Source of the DNA: Chloroflexota bacterium
GTDB taxonomy: Bacteria > Chloroflexota > Dehalococcoidia > Lucifugimonadales > Lucifugimonadaceae
Assembly (NCBI GenBank): GCA_029262735.1
Contig: JAJCYY010000013.1
Location: 90,419-154,418, forward strand
Direction: 5' to 3'
DNA length: 64,000 bases
The notes under the pieces are model-generated. The model worked only from the letters and a program-made list of their open reading frames with translations. It ran no database searches and had not been told where the DNA came from. Both the position numbers and the translations under genes were made by a program. Each line of letters begins with the position of its first letter. Within the stretch, counting starts at the first letter, position 1. Positions 1 to 7,239 of the stretch are shown piece by piece.

Positions 1-650
1 TGGGTGCGATCGACCGGGTTGGTGAACGGCCATTTCAGCAGCTCAAACACCCGTTCCTCGGTCTGGCACAGATACTCGGCGGTGATCGCATTGCGCGTAC
101 CGTGACCGACCTGGACAAAGAATTCGACGCCGCCGTAGGGGTGAGCGTGCCGGTCGTTCCTTTTGAATTTGGCCATGACCTCTTTCACCCAACCGGCGTC
201 ACCGGTCCGCACGAAAAAGAGCATCCCGAATGTCGCCCAGGTCCCGGAGAAAACGTCGATGGGTGAACCGTTGTAGGTGAGGAACTTGTTTTTCAATCCG
301 TAGGACGTGCGGCCGTTCCGATCCGGCCTCAGCTTCCACGGTGAATCCGGGTCTGACGTCTTCTCTGCCAGATAGACGGTGAGCTGATCGTCGACAGGCA
401 GAGGTTTGAGTCGAGGAGTGGGCGCTCCAAATAGGGCGCCCTGGCCCTCCGGATTGAGTGGTTCAGACTGTCCTATTCCGGGCTTCGGAATGCAGACCAG
501 CTCCACGTCGCCGACGAACTCTTTCCGCCGGCGTACTGAACCGGCGGTCCAGACACGATCGCAAAACGGCAGCAGCTCAGCGCGGAGATCGTTCGCGAGC
601 TTCACTGCATCCTGCAGGGGTATGGCGGGTTTAGTTCTCTGTTGTGTCAA
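1..650 (-). CDS. Pol beta-superfamily nucleotidyltransferase, partial (3' end outside window)
   Basis: This minus-strand frame is open from a TTG at 650 to the left edge (216 codons, no stop), so the C-terminus is missing. About 35 residues in, it carries AGSVRRRKEFVGDVELV, which matches the GS-RRR-x(3)-GD-(I/V)-(D/E) nucleotide-binding and metal-binding motif of Pol X/Pol beta-type nucleotidyltransferases. The part downstream (WATFGMLFFVRTGD, KFKRNDRHAHPYGG) resembles the small stand-alone polymerase-X-like domains seen in phages and mobile elements. It is the last visible gene of the integrase operon, 16 bp after the preceding small ORF. Whether it is a polymerase, a terminal transferase or an inactive NTase cannot be told. 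The TTG start lacks a strong Shine-Dalgarno, so the start is uncertain. Confidence 0.7.
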   Translation of the reverse strand, partial: MTQQRTKPAIPLQDAVKLANDLRAELLPFCDRVWTAGSVRRRKEFVGDVELVCIPKPGIGQSEPLNPEGQGALFGAPTPRLKPLPVDDQLTVYLAEKTSDPDSPWKLRPDRNGRTSYGLKNKFLTYNGSPIDVFSGTWATFGMLFFVRTGDAGWVKEVMAKFKRNDRHAHPYGGVEFFVQVGHGTRNAITAEYLCQTEERVFELLKWPFTNPVDRT

Positions 651-666
651 TGCCGGGAAGCGTTTT

Positions 667-822
667 CTAGTCGACTCGTTCGAGTGTTTTGGCGTGGACG
701 CCTGGTTTCCTGAATGTGTGGCGGTTGATCTTCATTGCGTGACATCGAGAGCAGTCCCAAACCGCCTTTACCGTGTTGCCCTCGATCTCCCATTTCGGAC
801 CCTTCCAGTTGTGTGAATGCAA
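667..822 (-). CDS. Small hypothetical protein (51 aa), mobile-element operon
   Basis: A short ORF starts at TTG 822, 15 bp after the stop of the 83-residue ORF upstream, with an AAGGA Shine-Dalgarno in the gap. It encodes HNWKGPKWEIEGNTVKAVWD followed by a single C-x-x-C knuckle (CSRC) and a basic tail. One CxxC cannot form a full zinc ribbon by itself, so a metal site would need dimerisation. I do not recognise the family. Support is its position, RBS and tight spacing in the integrase operon, not homology. Confidence 0.4.
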   Translation of the reverse strand: MHSHNWKGPKWEIEGNTVKAVWDCSRCHAMKINRHTFRKPGVHAKTLERVD

Positions 823-837
823 TCGACAATCCTTTCT

Positions 838-1089
838 CTATGCCGCCGGGAGCCTGATGAGGTTCTGCATTTCGTTGTCCACACGGCACCACTCCGGCCG
901 GCAGGTCGACCAGTGATATCGAGTGCCGTGGATGTCCTCTTTCTTGAGGCGATTTCTGCAATTCCAGGCCTCATCCATGTCCGTGTGCGGGATCATGCAA
1001 ACGGCGATGAGCGGGTTGTTGACGTTCGCCGCTAGGTGGGCGTGGCAGATGAATGGACCACGGTTCGCCTTGAGAAGTTGGCTAGACAC
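838..1089 (-). CDS. Small Cys/His-rich hypothetical protein (83 aa)
   Basis: This 83-residue ORF overlaps the upstream 73-residue ORF by 8 bp, which points to translational coupling inside the integrase operon. It has five Cys and several His (ICHAH, AVCMIPH, WNCRN, STCRPEWC), which suggests metal binding. No family is recognised. The arrangement of many tiny overlapping genes resembles a phage or integrative-element early region. A larger plus-strand frame covers the same bases but has no operon context. Confidence 0.4.
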   Translation of the reverse strand: MSSQLLKANRGPFICHAHLAANVNNPLIAVCMIPHTDMDEAWNCRNRLKKEDIHGTRYHWSTCRPEWCRVDNEMQNLIRLPAA

Positions 1090-1303
1090 GTCTGCGCTCC
1101 TGTCTCTCGAACGCCACCCGTTCGTCGAGCGGGAACGTCAGTTTGGTGATGCGATCGCACGCTCGACAGGCGAGGGACACGGTGTAGGTCGTCTGGTCCT
1201 CGCCGATCTCTGCGGCAAACGGCATCAGACCGAGAACACCGGCCGGACATTCGCACCGGTACTGCAGTCCGTGACGAGTTCTCTCTATTTCTGGAATCGG
1301 CAT
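1082..1303 (-). CDS. Small zinc-ribbon-like hypothetical protein (73 aa)
   Basis: The 73-residue product has two Cys pairs, C-x-C (CEC, near residue 17) and C-x-x-C (CRAC, near residue 47). The spacing would suit a small treble-clef or zinc-ribbon fold. It starts 3 bp after the stop of the membrane ORF upstream and overlaps the next ORF by 8 bp, so it is probably co-transcribed from the integrase promoter. The function is unknown. Confidence 0.45.
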   Translation of the reverse strand: MPIPEIERTRHGLQYRCECPAGVLGLMPFAAEIGEDQTTYTVSLACRACDRITKLTFPLDERVAFERQERRRV

Positions 1304-1306
1304 CGG

Positions 1307-1492
1307 CTACCCGTTGTTCTTTTGGTGAATGAAGATCATCTGTGTGACTCCGAGTGCGATCATTCCGGTGGTCATGCCGGTCACCACAGCGATGAGAATC
1401 GACATAGGTCCGGAAGCAAGATTCACGGCAACGGCGCCCGCGGAACCGCCGATTACCAGGCCAATAAATACGCCGAGAATCAGGTCCCTCAA
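1307..1492 (-). CDS. Small two-helix membrane protein (61 aa)
   Basis: The 61-residue product is nearly all hydrophobic: a first membrane segment near residues 4-26 (ILGVFIGLVIGGSAGAVAV), a short link, and a second near residues 31-54. It ends in a polar QKNNG tail. It overlaps the upstream gene by 4 bp (ATGA), typical of translational coupling. Small two-helix proteins in mobile elements can be holins, toxins or immunity factors, but nothing here chooses among these. Confidence 0.5.
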   Translation of the reverse strand: MRDLILGVFIGLVIGGSAGAVAVNLASGPMSILIAVVTGMTTGMIALGVTQMIFIHQKNNG

Positions 1493-1791
1493 GCCATGAC
1501 CTCCGAGCCCTCGGTGATGTAGACGGCCATGTTTTCGGCGATGCGGTCGACCTGGTCCGCGTAATCCGGGTCGGGTAGGTGGACCGCTTTCGCGGCGGTG
1601 GCCATGCCTTTAGTGAGGATCGTTGCGAAGCGGACCAGCTCGTCACGCTCGTGGTACTTGCGCAGGTGCCAGGCGACGGTGTCGATTCCCTCATCCTCAT
1701 CGAACGCCTGGTCGTCGACGTTGCACACATCGCAGCTCCAGCGGAATGTCAGAACGGTGTTGTCGGTGGTTCCAAATTGCATCTGAATCAT
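1489..1791 (-). CDS. Hypothetical protein with C2H2-like finger (100 aa)
   Basis: Near residue 20 the protein has C-x-x-C, then about 20 residues later H-x(4)-H (CDVC ... HLRKYH), a possible C2H2-type zinc site. A helical, acidic C-terminal half follows. It overlaps the end of the recombinase gene by 4 bp and the start of the next small gene by 4 bp, so it sits in a tightly coupled operon. A DNA-binding accessory role such as an excisionase is possible but unproven. Confidence 0.5.
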   Translation of the reverse strand: MIQMQFGTTDNTVLTFRWSCDVCNVDDQAFDEDEGIDTVAWHLRKYHERDELVRFATILTKGMATAAKAVHLPDPDYADQVDRIAENMAVYITEGSEVMA

Positions 1792-2882
1792 CGGCTCACT
1801 CCTGCCGGCATTCGTGTAAGTGGGTTGCTCCGCTCCATCACGTTGGAAAGGTGCTCAAGAGAGAGAGGCAGATACAGAGCTGTCGTCGAGATCGACGAGT
1901 GCCCCATCAGCATTTGAATAGATCGCAGGTCGACGCCGGCCTCCAGCATGTCGACGGCGAAGTAGTGACGTGCCTGGTGTGGGTTGATATCGACTCCAGC
2001 GCGTCTCTCCAACCGGCGCCACACGCTGCGCAGACCCCACGGCTTCATCGGTTTTTGGTGGTGTCTCGGATCACTAGGACGGTCACTCAACCACAGGTGA
2101 GTTTCGTCGCCGATCGTTCCGATCAGCTGCGCCAGGTCGACAGGTATCGGAACCGTCCGAAATCCGGTCTTGCCTGCCGCGGTGATGAGCCTGTGCCTCG
2201 GCTGCATTTCACCGTCACCGATGTCAGTCCTCAGCTGGTCACGGTCGAACGGAATCTCGCCGAACCGGAGACCAGTCCCAAAAAGAATGCTGACGAGTGA
2301 CAGATCGCGGTTTGAATCGCAGGTGTCGAACAGCGCGTGGACATCAGCCCTTTCCGGCAGATCGGGGATGTGCCGTACCTTGCGAGGGAGGGGTAGTTTT
2401 GACGGTATGTTCGGAAGCTCGTAGGTCTCGTTGGCCCACCGTGACAGCACTCGCCAGTGAATGAGGCGAACGTGCTGTGAGTAGGGAGTTCTACCGTCCA
2501 GATCAGCCAGAGCGACTGTCAGGTCCTCCGCCGACTCTGGCCAAAGCTCCGGCCATGACCGGACGGCGTGCAAGTATGCCCGCACCGTCTCCGGTGACCT
2601 GCCGCGGGACTTCCGGTCCCGAACAAATGCGTCAACGACGGATTCGGTGAGAACGCGTCCGCCGCGAGTGATGAGCTGGAGGTCCTGAGCCAGGACGCCG
2701 GGGTCGATTCCGGCGGTAGCGACTGTCCCGGTCGGACCATGCAGGGAACGCGCTGAATCACCGGTCAGAGGACCTGATCGGTTGCGTTCCGTTGAAACTA
2801 CAGATTCGTTGGACGGCCGGTTGTGGGTTAACGCCGAATATCGATATTCAGCACCGGCCTGTATTGAGGCTGAGTGCGCCAT
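1788..2882 (-). CDS. Tyrosine recombinase / phage-type integrase
   Basis: This 364-residue protein is a site-specific recombinase that would integrate or excise a mobile element. The N-terminal third (about 75-165) is a SAM-like core-binding domain (FVRDRKSRGRSPETVRAYLHA). The C-terminal catalytic domain has the first Arg in GTGLRFGEI, then HQARH, then a GH in MGHSSISTTALYL whose final Tyr is the nucleophile, so the R-H-x-x-R-H-Y set looks complete. ATG 2882 is preceded by AAGGTG at good spacing and by a strong promoter at 2907-2935. About 60 N-terminal residues before the SAM-like domain are low in complexity. It heads an operon of small genes and lies downstream of a tRNA-Lys, fitting an integrative element. 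Confidence 0.9.
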   Translation of the reverse strand: MAHSASIQAGAEYRYSALTHNRPSNESVVSTERNRSGPLTGDSARSLHGPTGTVATAGIDPGVLAQDLQLITRGGRVLTESVVDAFVRDRKSRGRSPETVRAYLHAVRSWPELWPESAEDLTVALADLDGRTPYSQHVRLIHWRVLSRWANETYELPNIPSKLPLPRKVRHIPDLPERADVHALFDTCDSNRDLSLVSILFGTGLRFGEIPFDRDQLRTDIGDGEMQPRHRLITAAGKTGFRTVPIPVDLAQLIGTIGDETHLWLSDRPSDPRHHQKPMKPWGLRSVWRRLERRAGVDINPHQARHYFAVDMLEAGVDLRSIQMLMGHSSISTTALYLPLSLEHLSNVMERSNPLTRMPAGVSR

Positions 2883-2906
2883 TTTTCACCTTCTAGACTG
2901 CAAACA

Positions 2907-2935
2907 ATCTAAGCGCGACAGCTCGTAGGCGTCAA
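2907..2935 (-). promoter_or_regulatory. Sigma70-type promoter of the integrase operon
   Basis: On the minus strand TTGACG (2935-2930) and TTAGAT (2912-2907) are separated by exactly 17 nt. The transcript would start about 17-20 nt before the integrase ATG and include its AAGGTG ribosome-binding site. Confidence 0.6.
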
Positions 2936-3490
2936 GAATGGCGCTCCTCGAGTAAGTGTGAAAAAGGTGTGCGAGAAGATGGCGATGCACACATTCGGCC
3001 GTCTACACGGTCGTGAATGACGTACCGTTGGGGGAGAGATCAGCTTTTGGCAGATCCAGACGAGGCGACGCGATAACGCGGGGAAAAATGAAACCCGGTC
3101 CCTGCCTCACAATTGTCTAGAAGGTTTGGCGCTGGAACCGGGCTTCGGTGTCGATCTACCGTACCCCATTTTACTGGTGCAGGCAGAGCGGCGAAATAGG
3201 CGCGGCACTCTTGGCGCCGCTGTTTCGACAGGCCGTCTGTTGCGACTACTTAAATCGTCGCTCTGACGGTGGTGTTGGGTGTAGTTGCTGTCCCTAGTAT
3301 TGCGGTGTGATATTCATGTATCCGACCGGCCGGTCTGGAGTAGTCAAAATGCGTAAGCGAGCGCGATCGAGGAGCTGCTGTTCGACGTGCGTTTGCCGTG
3401 GTGCCAGGCGCCGGCGCCGACGGTCGGCTGAGGAGCAGGCGGTGAACGTGCTCGCAATTAGCCCGCGGCGGCCGTGGATTGAGGAAGCGT
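2936..3490. other. 555-bp stretch without a supported gene
   Basis: This lies between the divergent integrase promoter and the end of the 117-residue hypothetical gene. Frames here are short or are Arg/Pro-rich shadows. An imperfect inverted repeat (ACCCGGTCC near 3093, GGAACCGGG near 3134) is the only local structure I noticed. Regulatory or recombination-site DNA for the element would be plausible, but nothing specific is visible. Confidence 0.4.
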
Positions 3491-3844
3491 TCAAACCGCG
3501 TCCTCCTGGGCCTCACCAAGAAGCTCCTGAACCTGTCGATTGACGACGCGGTTGTTCCATTCGATCGTGTCCAACATCGCCTCAAAGTGCAGGCTGAAAA
3601 GGGCCGTGATCTTCCCCTTCTCGTTCGCTGACCAGTTCTCCGGCAACAGCTTTGAGAACTCGCCGATCGCCTTTTGCAGCCCAGGTTCTTCCCCCGCCTC
3701 CATCGCTTCCGTCTGGCGGTCAGCTTGCTCGACGCGGTAGCGGAGGGCTTGGCTGAAGGTCTTCATGAGGTCATTACCTCTCAAACCCAGGCCATCGGCT
3801 GCAGTTGGTGGTGGATTGAATTCGTAGTTTCCGGTTTCGCTCAT
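3491..3844 (-). CDS. Hypothetical protein (117 aa)
   Basis: The start at ATG 3844 (MSETGNYEFNPPPTA) is preferred over an upstream in-frame start because the extra residues are unlike protein and GGGAG lies about 11 nt upstream. The product is mostly helical and amphipathic (LMKTFSQALRYRVEQADRQTEAM, then WSANEKGKITALFSLHFEAMLDTIEW), without Cys or a membrane segment. It sits between the tRNA-Lys and the integrase on the same strand, so it probably belongs to the mobile element. I do not recognise the family. Confidence 0.5.
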   Translation of the reverse strand: MSETGNYEFNPPPTAADGLGLRGNDLMKTFSQALRYRVEQADRQTEAMEAGEEPGLQKAIGEFSKLLPENWSANEKGKITALFSLHFEAMLDTIEWNNRVVNRQVQELLGEAQEDAV

Positions 3845-3953
3845 GCCGCGGCTCCCATGTCGAAAACCGGTGTTGTTGGCGCCGGGCTGAGTCGTAGGGT
3901 GAGAGCCGAGGTCACAACGCCGCATCGCCCCGCGGCGGGCCTCAAAAATGAGA

Positions 3954-4029
3954 TGGTGACCCGCCTCGGAATCGAACCGAGAACCGTCTGATTAAGAGTC
4001 AGATGCTCTGCCAATTGAGCTAGCGGGCC
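3954..4029 (-). tRNA. tRNA-Lys (anticodon CUU)
   Basis: The minus strand folds as a standard cloverleaf. The acceptor GGCCCGC pairs with GCGGGTC (one G-U), the D-arm is GCTC/GAGC, and the anticodon stem TCTGA/TCAGA holds loop CTCTTAA with anticodon CTT. The T-arm CTCGG/CCGAG has a TTCGATT loop, the discriminator is A, and CCA is encoded. Its 3' end faces the integrase and island genes, so it is the likely integration target. Confidence 0.95.
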
Positions 4030-4059
4030 GTACACGAATTCTCTCACCTGAATGGCGGA

Positions 4060-4104
4060 CTAGGTAATTAAGAGTCACTTGCTCTACCATTGAGCTAGCG
4101 CGCC
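4060..4104 (-). pseudogene. 5'-half remnant of a second tRNA-Lys(CUU)
   Basis: From 4104 the minus strand reads like a tRNA: GGCGCGC, TA, a D-arm GCTC/GAGC, then an anticodon region GTGA-CTCTTAA-TTAC with anticodon CTT. After the anticodon stem the match stops. The following bases give no T-arm (the candidate stems do not pair) and no partner for the GGCGCGC acceptor. It lies about 30 bp upstream of the intact tRNA-Lys and shares the core TGACTCTTAAT with it. It looks like a tRNA broken by recombination at the anticodon loop. Confidence 0.6.
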
Positions 4105-4305
4105 ACCATCCATTCAAGCGGAGGCCCTTGGGCGTGTCAACTTGGCGGGTATCCAATTGGTGACGATTCGTCAGATTCGGTTGGCAACGTGGCACGCGCC
4201 AGGTGCGCGCCGACCAGTATGAGCGCACCGCTTAGACACGCCCACGCCGGTACGCCGACCAGAACCAATCTATCGCTTCGATGTCGGATGCCACCAAGAG
4301 GCCAC

Positions 4306-4398
4306 GTGAGCGAACGTCGTGTTCCTCGCGGCTCCGTTTCGGTGCCCGAATGCCGCTAAAAACCTGGATGAGCGAACATGGTGTTTATCGCGGCTCCG
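4306..4398. repeat. Imperfect 31-bp direct repeat, 62-bp period, in a gene-free stretch
   Basis: Two copies (4306-4336 and 4368-4398) share TGAGCGAAC, then GTGTT, then CGCGGCTCCG, with about seven mismatches in 31 positions. They occupy most of the otherwise empty 345-bp stretch 4105-4449 between the tRNA remnant and the tautomerase gene. No coding frame is supported there. Confidence 0.55.
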
Positions 4399-4449
4399 CC
4401 TGCAAGACTGCACGCCGCCGTCACCTCAACAACGCAGATTAGAACAGCT

Positions 4450-4635
4450 CTACTGCTTAGACGCTTGCACTCCGCCGACCGCCCAATCGTGCTTTTGAAC
4501 ATCCTGGAAGATGATCGTGGTCGCAGAATCCGGGATTCCCGCCGTCTGTGATATCGCCTTCGTCACAGCCTCAGCCAACGCCGCCTTCTGGTCTGGCGTA
4601 CGACCCTCGTAAAGTGCAATCTGAACAACCGGCAT
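4450..4635 (-). CDS. 4-oxalocrotonate tautomerase family protein
   Basis: Starting at ATG 4635, the 61-residue product begins M-P-V-V-Q-I-A-L-Y-E-G-R, and Pro2, exposed after Met removal, is the catalytic base of this family. The length matches the usual 60-65 residues, and the order strand, helix (DQKAALAEAVTKAISQ), strand (TTIIFQDV), tail is typical. This start is chosen over an upstream in-frame one because a perfect AGGAGG lies 6 nt before it and because it puts Pro at position 2. Family members tautomerise or dehalogenate small keto-acids as hexamers; the substrate here is unknown. It is downstream of and co-oriented with the phosphoesterase. Confidence 0.85.
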   Translation of the reverse strand: MPVVQIALYEGRTPDQKAALAEAVTKAISQTAGIPDSATTIIFQDVQKHDWAVGGVQASKQ

Positions 4636-4746
4636 ATTCGCCTCCTGAATCAGTTTCGACAGTTCTTGCGGGTTCACACCTGCAAGCAGAGAACAGCATA
4701 TTCCTCAACCCCGCAGCATAGCCAGAGGCGGATTGAAACCCGACCG

Positions 4747-5481
4747 TCACCTGCCAGCTGCCAACCGCTTCACGAGAATATCCGGCAATCCCACGGCCTC
4801 CATCTGATGCTGTGTTTCGTCAATCGGATACTTCACTCGGAAGAAAGTAGCCGACATCGCACCCTTATCGAGAACGGCGTAAGACGCCCTCGAGTCGCCG
4901 TCCCTTGGCTGCCCAACACTGCCCGGATTTACAAACCACCGCCCTGCCCCAATCTCGACCACCTCGCCATGCTCGGCCCACCAACTACTCTCTGGGTCCT
5001 GCGCCGCAGGGATAGCCGCAGGCACATGCGTGTGGCCGTTCAAGCAGTGCGGGGTATTCAGGTATCCCGCAGTTGCGACCGCCACATCGGGGTCCGTCAC
5101 GTATTCCCAGATCGGACTGCGCGGCGATCCGTGGACCAACGTGAAGTCCCTGATTTCCCTGCGATCAGGGAGAGAATCGATGTAGGTTTTCGACTCATTC
5201 GTCAGCACGCCGGCGGTCCACTCAGCGGCAGCACGCGCGTACGGATTGAAGTCGTCCAGCGAGATCGACCCGATCGCCGCCAGTTCGTGGTTGCCCGTTA
5301 CTGAAAGCGCTGCGAGCTCTCGCAGCCTGTCCAGGCACTCGTTCGGTCGAGGTCCGTAGCCGACTGTGTCACCCAGCGTCCACACTTCGTTGAATCCCGA
5401 GGTGCGCGCAGCATCTAACAGCACAGCTTCAAGAGCTGCGAGGTTAGCGTGGATGTCTGAGAGTAGGAGGATTCGGTTCAT
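4747..5481 (-). CDS. Calcineurin-like metallophosphoesterase (YfcE/MJ0936-like)
   Basis: The 244-residue protein has the full dinuclear metallophosphoesterase motif set: D-x-H (LLLSDIHAN) at the N-terminus, GD-x(n)-G (WTLGDTVGYGPRP), GNHE (VTGNHELAA), a late H (LVHGSP) and G-H-T-H (LNGHTHVP). The closing VNPGSVGQPRDG is typical of the YfcE-like subgroup, which hydrolyses phosphodiesters with Mn2+ in vitro. A second in-frame ATG (5496) lies 15 bp upstream. I prefer 5481 because MNRILLLSDIH matches the usual N-terminus. It is divergent from thiL and cytosolic. Confidence 0.85.
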   Translation of the reverse strand: MNRILLLSDIHANLAALEAVLLDAARTSGFNEVWTLGDTVGYGPRPNECLDRLRELAALSVTGNHELAAIGSISLDDFNPYARAAAEWTAGVLTNESKTYIDSLPDRREIRDFTLVHGSPRSPIWEYVTDPDVAVATAGYLNTPHCLNGHTHVPAAIPAAQDPESSWWAEHGEVVEIGAGRWFVNPGSVGQPRDGDSRASYAVLDKGAMSATFFRVKYPIDETQHQMEAVGLPDILVKRLAAGR

Positions 5482-5647
5482 CGCGGCATGGTCCATACGC
5501 CAGCAGACGGGACGGTCGAACCCGATTATCTCTTACAGAAGATCGGCTAGCCAAACTCCTGTCTGCGTACACGAGATCGATACAAGACAGTTCGCGTTCT
5601 CACGAGATCGGCTGCATGGCAGGACCACTAACGTGACGCGGCGACCA

Positions 5648-5653
5648 TATAAT
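5648..5653 (+). promoter_or_regulatory. -10 element of thiL (leaderless type)
   Basis: A perfect TATAAT ends 7 nt before the thiL ATG at 5661, so transcription would begin at or within a base or two of the start codon. No convincing -35 is seen 16-18 nt upstream. Confidence 0.5.
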
Positions 5654-5660
5654 CTCCGTA

Positions 5661-6695
5661 ATGAGCGACTCTCTCCGGGCCACACCATCCAGTCCCTCGG
5701 ACTCACCGGGTGAATTCGAACTGATCGCGGCTCTCAAGCGCGTGATTGAGGCCGCGAATCCCGCGCCTGGCGTCGTTGTCGGTATCGGAGACGACGCGGC
5801 GGCCGTCGAGACAGATTCCGGCGTCGAAGTGATGACCACCGACACTATGGTCGACGGCGTTCACTTCGTTCGCGGGCAGGCCACGTGGGCTGACGTGGGA
5901 TGGAAATCCGCTGTCTCAAACTTGAGCGACATCGCGGCAATGGGCGCCGTGCCCCTCCACGCGCTCGTCACGATTGGGGTGCCGCCGGATGTTTCGCTGA
6001 AAGAGATGGAGCAGCTGTACGGAGGGCTAACCGAGGCGTTCGGTGAGTTCGGCGGCGGTATCGTCGGGGGCGACGTTGTGTCCTCACCGAATTTCTTTGT
6101 GACCGTCGCGCTAACCGGTAAAGCACGCGATATCGAAGGATTTCCTGTGCTGCTGCGGAGGGATGCGGCTGAACCCGGCGATCTGATCGGGGTGACCGGC
6201 AAGCTGGGTGGTCCCGCAGGTGGGCTTCGTGCTCTCACAGAAGGTCTCGGCGGTGCCGGGGCTGACCGGCTGAAACGCCTGCACTACCGGCCAACGCCAA
6301 GGCTGGCACAAGCCGAATCACTGCTTGAGGCCGGAGTGCGTTGCGCTATGGATGTCAGCGACGGATTGATGGGCGACCTGGACAAGATTTGCAAGGCGAG
6401 TGAGATCGGTGCAGTCGTCAATGCTCGTGATGTCCCGATGCCCGAAGAGCTAAAGACCGTGTTCGGCGACGATGCTCTCCAGATGGCGCTCTCCGGTGGA
6501 GAGGACTACGAGCTTATTTTCACTGCGCCGTTCGATCTGATGGACCAACTGTTGTCAAGGAACCGCGGATCGGTAACGCACATCGGCCGAATCGTCTCGG
6601 AGCCAGACGAAGGCGACAGGGTGATTGCCGTCGATACGGTCGGCTCCGAGATCGAACTGCAACAGAGGGGATGGGATCATCTTGGATCAGAGTAA
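5661..6695 (+). CDS. thiL: Thiamine-monophosphate kinase
   Basis: ThiL phosphorylates thiamine monophosphate to thiamine diphosphate using ATP. The 344-residue protein has the PurM-like fold signatures in order: GIGDDAAAVE near residue 42, TTDTMVDGVHF near 60, SNLSDIAAMGA near 86 (Mg-binding Asp), the C-terminal MDVSDGL near 230, and GGEDYEL near 278. SelD shares the fold but has a glycine-rich Cys/Sec N-terminus, which is absent here. No Shine-Dalgarno precedes the ATG; a TATAAT 7 nt upstream suggests a leaderless mRNA. It begins a compact thiL-tsaE-tsaB group. thiE lies 7 kb downstream, so two late thiamine steps are in the window. Confidence 0.92.
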   Translation: MSDSLRATPSSPSDSPGEFELIAALKRVIEAANPAPGVVVGIGDDAAAVETDSGVEVMTTDTMVDGVHFVRGQATWADVGWKSAVSNLSDIAAMGAVPLHALVTIGVPPDVSLKEMEQLYGGLTEAFGEFGGGIVGGDVVSSPNFFVTVALTGKARDIEGFPVLLRRDAAEPGDLIGVTGKLGGPAGGLRALTEGLGGAGADRLKRLHYRPTPRLAQAESLLEAGVRCAMDVSDGLMGDLDKICKASEIGAVVNARDVPMPEELKTVFGDDALQMALSGGEDYELIFTAPFDLMDQLLSRNRGSVTHIGRIVSEPDEGDRVIAVDTVGSEIELQQRGWDHLGSE

Positions 6696-6738
6696 TCCGT
6701 TCCCGTTCCCGCTTATGCCTTCGCAGGCACAGGGATTG

Positions 6739-7239
6739 ATGGTTGAGACCCATTCGGAAGCTGAGACGATCACCGTCGGCCGGGCGATCGGCGAAGCGCT
6801 TCGGAGCGGTGATGTAGTGCTGCTCATGGGTGAGCTTGGTGCAGGGAAAACACAAATGGCTCGTGGCATCGCGACCGGAATCGGCAGCACAGTTCCTGCT
6901 CGCAGCCCAACGTTTGTGCTCGTCAATGAATACCATGGCAGGATCAGGCTCAGCCACTGCGATCTGTACAGGGTAGCGGGACCAGACGAAGTTACAGAGC
7001 TGGCCCTGGAAGAGAGACTGACTGACGGCGCGCTAGCCATCGAGTGGCCCGAGCGTGCGGGCGGAAATCTCCCTGACGATGCGTTGCTGGTACAGATCGA
7101 TCCCGGCGAAGCCGATGAGGACAGAACGATACTGCTGACTACGGGTGGCAACCGGGCGGCACATCTTGCCATGCGTGCTGCCGCGGTCTACGAATCTCTG
7201 ACGGCTTTTCCTGCGCCCGTTCAAGAGACGCCCGAATGA
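6739..7239 (+). CDS. tsaE: tRNA threonylcarbamoyladenosine biosynthesis ATPase TsaE
   Basis: TsaE is the small ATPase that works with TsaB and TsaD in making t6A at position 37 of ANN-decoding tRNAs. The protein has Walker A GELGAGKT near residue 32, then SPTFVLVNEY, then the conserved LSHCDLYR and the IEWPER motif. ATG 6739 is preferred because AGGG lies 4 nt upstream and it gives the usual length (166 residues). ATG 6715, or a TTG overlapping the end of thiL, are alternatives. Its stop overlaps the tsaB start by 4 bp. Confidence 0.9.
   Translation: MVETHSEAETITVGRAIGEALRSGDVVLLMGELGAGKTQMARGIATGIGSTVPARSPTFVLVNEYHGRIRLSHCDLYRVAGPDEVTELALEERLTDGALAIEWPERAGGNLPDDALLVQIDPGEADEDRTILLTTGGNRAAHLAMRAAAVYESLTAFPAPVQETPE

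Noticed and set aside
406..816. Plus-strand 136-residue ORF
   Set aside because: It is antisense to the nucleotidyltransferase frame at 1-650 and has low-complexity composition without domain-like features.
923..1522. Plus-strand 199-residue ORF and the minus 1032-1730 ORF of 232 residues
   Set aside because: Both cover the run of small overlapping minus-strand genes, are rich in Arg/Ser/His typical of wrong frames, and lack RBS or operon logic.
3841..4228. Minus-strand ORFs crossing the tRNA genes (LAQLAEHLTLNQTVLGSIPRR type)
   Set aside because: These are the familiar false translations of tRNA sequence.
5661..6695. Could be selD (selenophosphate synthetase), as the window has selA and a Sec protein
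   Set aside because: The fold is shared, but the N-terminal Cys/Sec glycine-rich motif of SelD is missing and the ThiL motifs match throughout.
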